Source: CAYGAW01 sp964347945
Lineage (GTDB): Bacteria; Chloroflexota; Anaerolineae; UBA7937; B3-Chlor
Reading direction: 5' to 3'
NCBI GenBank assembly: GCA_964347945.1
Contig: CAYGAW010000030.1
Location: 1-8,286 of the forward strand
DNA length: 8,286 bases
Both the position numbers and the translations under genes were made by a program. The notes under the pieces were generated by a model. The model did no database searches, was not told the DNA's origin, and saw only the letters and a program-made list of their open reading frames with translations. Below, piece by piece: positions 7,084-8,286 of the stretch (positions are counted from its first letter, which is position 1; each line of letters begins with the position of its first letter).

Positions 7084-7992
7084 ATGTCGACGATTGAACC
7101 CGAGCTGCAGGATACTCTGGCTGGATATGAGACATACTTGGCGCACTCGGGATTGTCGCAAGCTACCGTCAAGGGTTATCTGGGCGACATCAAGCAGTTT
7201 GCTTCTTGGCTCGCCAGAGAGGGCACTCCGTCGCCACTGGCAGGCACAACTGAGGAGATTCGGCGCTACTGCTTGCAGCTCGTGATAGCGAGGGCGCATC
7301 CGCCTGCTACCGTTAATCGGCGCCTGCAGGCCATTCGGAAGTTCTTCAGATATGCGGTTCAGGAGGGGTTGGTTGACGAGGATCCCTCCGAGGGCGTCAA
7401 GTTGCTGCCGCAGCCACGGTCCGAGGGGGCAAGAGGACTTGATCGGTCGGAGATAGAGCGCCTCCTCGATGCGGTGCGCGGAGGTGGTTCGCGTTTCACA
7501 AGAAGAGACTATGCCATATTGCAGGTCATGCTGCAGACCGGGATCCGGGTGGGAGAGTTAACCCGACTGAAGCTGGGCGATGTCACGCTGTCCGATGATA
7601 GAGGTGCCTTGAAGATCAGAGGTCGACGGGCTTTTCAAGCTCGGGAGATTCCCCTCAACAGCTCAGCGCGGAAAGCCTTGAAGGCTTACTTAGATGAGCG
7701 CCTTGGCGGGACGAGCCAGCACCTCTTTCTCAGCCGGCAGGGCGAGCCCTTGTCGGCGCGCTCGGTGCAGAGACTGGTGAATACCTACGCTGAGGCGGCC
7801 GGTTTGGAGAATGTAACCACCTATTCTCTGCGACAGACGTATGGGCAACAGCTGCTGAGGGACACGGGCGACTTGTTTTTGGTGGCGCGGCTCATGGGGC
7901 ACAAGCGGCTGGAGACAGCCATCAAGTATATTGTGCCGGGACAGGACGATTTGAGGGAGGTGGCTGAGAAGAGTTCCCTCAACGTCTACTAG
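7084..7992 (+). CDS. Tyrosine recombinase (XerC/XerD-like phage integrase family)
   Basis: The product has 302 residues, the usual length for Xer-type recombinases, and starts at an ATG with GAGGAGG 4 bases upstream. Residues 8-100 are the SAM-like core-binding domain (ETYLAHSGLSQATVKGYLGDIKQFASWL, with VNRRLQAIRKFFRYA). Residues 118-295 are the catalytic domain. The visible active-site residues are Arg155 in TGIRVGEL, Arg250 in YSLRQT, His273 in MGHKRL and the nucleophile Tyr282, nine residues after His273 as in XerD. Two positions are unusual: box II reads Y-S-L-R instead of H-x-L-R, and the beta-hairpin reads RGRRAFQAREIPL where GKG-type Lys motifs are normal, so Arg181 or Arg182 takes the place of the Lys. 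It has its own promoter and is not part of an operon. No phage or transposon genes are adjacent. It cuts and rejoins DNA through a Tyr-DNA intermediate if active; its target site was not found. Confidence 0.92.
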   Translation: MSTIEPELQDTLAGYETYLAHSGLSQATVKGYLGDIKQFASWLAREGTPSPLAGTTEEIRRYCLQLVIARAHPPATVNRRLQAIRKFFRYAVQEGLVDEDPSEGVKLLPQPRSEGARGLDRSEIERLLDAVRGGGSRFTRRDYAILQVMLQTGIRVGELTRLKLGDVTLSDDRGALKIRGRRAFQAREIPLNSSARKALKAYLDERLGGTSQHLFLSRQGEPLSARSVQRLVNTYAEAAGLENVTTYSLRQTYGQQLLRDTGDLFLVARLMGHKRLETAIKYIVPGQDDLREVAEKSSLNVY

Positions 7993-7999
7993 TTCGGAA

Positions 8000-8044
8000 A
8001 GGGCTCGCCGGCACCGGTCCCGCTTGGTTCGTGCCGCATGCCCT
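8000..8044 (+). terminator. Hairpin after recombinase gene
   Basis: Eight bases after the stop codon, AGGGC (8000-8004) pairs with GCCCT (8040-8044). Inside it CGGCAC (8009-8014) pairs with GTGCCG (8031-8036), with a 4/3-base internal loop and a 16-base terminal loop. That makes 11 base pairs, all but one of them G-C. No T-run follows, so intrinsic termination is doubtful; it may be a 3'-end structure or a factor-assisted stop. Confidence 0.4.
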
Positions 8045-8113
8045 GGCTCGAACCTTCAGGACAGTGGTGATTCGGGCATTTTACCGGCCAAGCGATAGCG
8101 GTCCAGAAGGTAT

Positions 8114-8141
8114 CGAGTCTCTCTGAATCCAGGAGACCTCG
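8114..8141 (+). other. Bulged inverted repeat upstream of carD-like gene
   Basis: CGAGTCTC (8114-8121) pairs with GAGA (8133-8136) and CTCG (8138-8141), leaving one bulged C at 8137 and an 11-base loop. It lies about 80 bases before the carD-like start, in a gap (8045-8221) where no convincing promoter is visible. It could be a leader structure or chance. Confidence 0.22.
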
Positions 8142-8221
8142 CAGCAAAGGGATATCGCGCAATGGAGGATCCTCGTCATCCTATTCAGTTCTGACGTCAA
8201 GGGCTAGAAAGGCGAACAGAG

Positions 8222-8286
8222 ATGACGGAATTCAAAATCGGCGACAAGATCTTGCATCCTGTGTACGGGGCTGGTACGTTGGTCTC
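8222..8286 (+). CDS. CarD/CdnL/TRCF-type RNA polymerase-binding regulator, 3' end outside window
   Basis: Only 21 codons are visible: MTEFKIGDKILHPVYGAGTL and Val. The pattern F-K-x-G-D-K-x-x-x-P-x-x-G-A-G is the first beta-strand segment of the CarD/TRCF RNA-polymerase-interacting domain, a Tudor-like fold that binds the RNA polymerase beta subunit. In CarD and CdnL proteins this domain opens the protein, as here, and is followed by a helical DNA-binding part that stabilises the open promoter complex. In the repair helicase Mfd it sits in the middle, so the N-terminal position favours a CarD-like protein. The start has a weak ribosome binding site (AAAGG, 8208-8212). Function beyond the N-terminal motif is inferred from the family. 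Confidence 0.78.
   Translation, partial: MTEFKIGDKILHPVYGAGTLV

Noticed and set aside
6830..7135. Minus-strand frame of about 101 codons across the intergenic region
   Set aside because: It overlaps the recombinase promoter and start, and no domain or homology pattern could be recognised. It could be a remnant, but nothing supports that.
6744..8029. ACCGGT plus AACCAAG/CTTGGTT on both sides of the recombinase gene as attachment sites
   Set aside because: The two elements are in inconsistent relative orientation and spacing (6744-6759 and 8013-8029), so they form neither a direct nor an inverted repeat.
8045..8062. tRNA T-arm-like GGTTCGAGCC on the minus strand
   Set aside because: The flanking bases cannot form the T-stem and no acceptor or anticodon arm is present.
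8162..8194. Ten-residue open frame upstream of the carD-like gene as leader peptide
   Set aside because: Its length is within chance expectation, it has no marked codon bias or attenuator structure, and its ribosome binding site is weak.

Overview
The window looks like a piece of a Chloroflexota (Anaerolineae-like) chromosome. The G+C content is high, about 60% by eye. The secreted proteins carry Pro/Thr/Ala-rich linkers of the type common in that phylum, the C-terminal anchors are short and Arg-terminated, and a CarD-type regulator is present. This assignment is an inference from style; no marker gene settles it. All genes supported here are on the + strand.

Bases 1-6742 hold a three-gene block of exported proteins. 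The first gene (5' end outside the window) and the second are tandem paralogs: large Asp-box (BNR / sortilin-like) beta-propeller proteins ending in the same unusual tail, GGGICPGA, then a hydrophobic stretch, then Arg residues. The second gene has a signal peptide, a LamG-like N-terminal domain and 13 Asp-boxes, and is preceded by a near-consensus sigma70-type promoter in the 98-base gap. Its stop codon lies inside a full-length Shine-Dalgarno sequence for the third gene, an exported, probably lipid-anchored cytochrome. That cytochrome has a carboxypeptidase-regulatory-like domain, four CXXCH motifs and one CXXCK motif. The natural reading is a cell-surface redox protein made together with surface propeller scaffolds; the joint role is an inference.

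Bases 6743-7083 are non-coding. They contain two adjacent inverted repeats that may end the upstream transcript, then a near-consensus promoter and a leader whose predicted helices could hide the ribosome binding site of the next gene. That gene (7084-7992) is a stand-alone Xer-size tyrosine recombinase that keeps the catalytic Arg, Arg, His and Tyr but has Tyr instead of His in box II and no clear catalytic Lys.

After a hairpin and a short gap, the window ends in the first 21 codons of a CarD/CdnL/TRCF-type RNA-polymerase-binding protein. The most interesting points are the CXXCK haem motif, the propeller-cytochrome coupling, the shared Cys-containing C-terminal signal, and the non-canonical recombinase active site.
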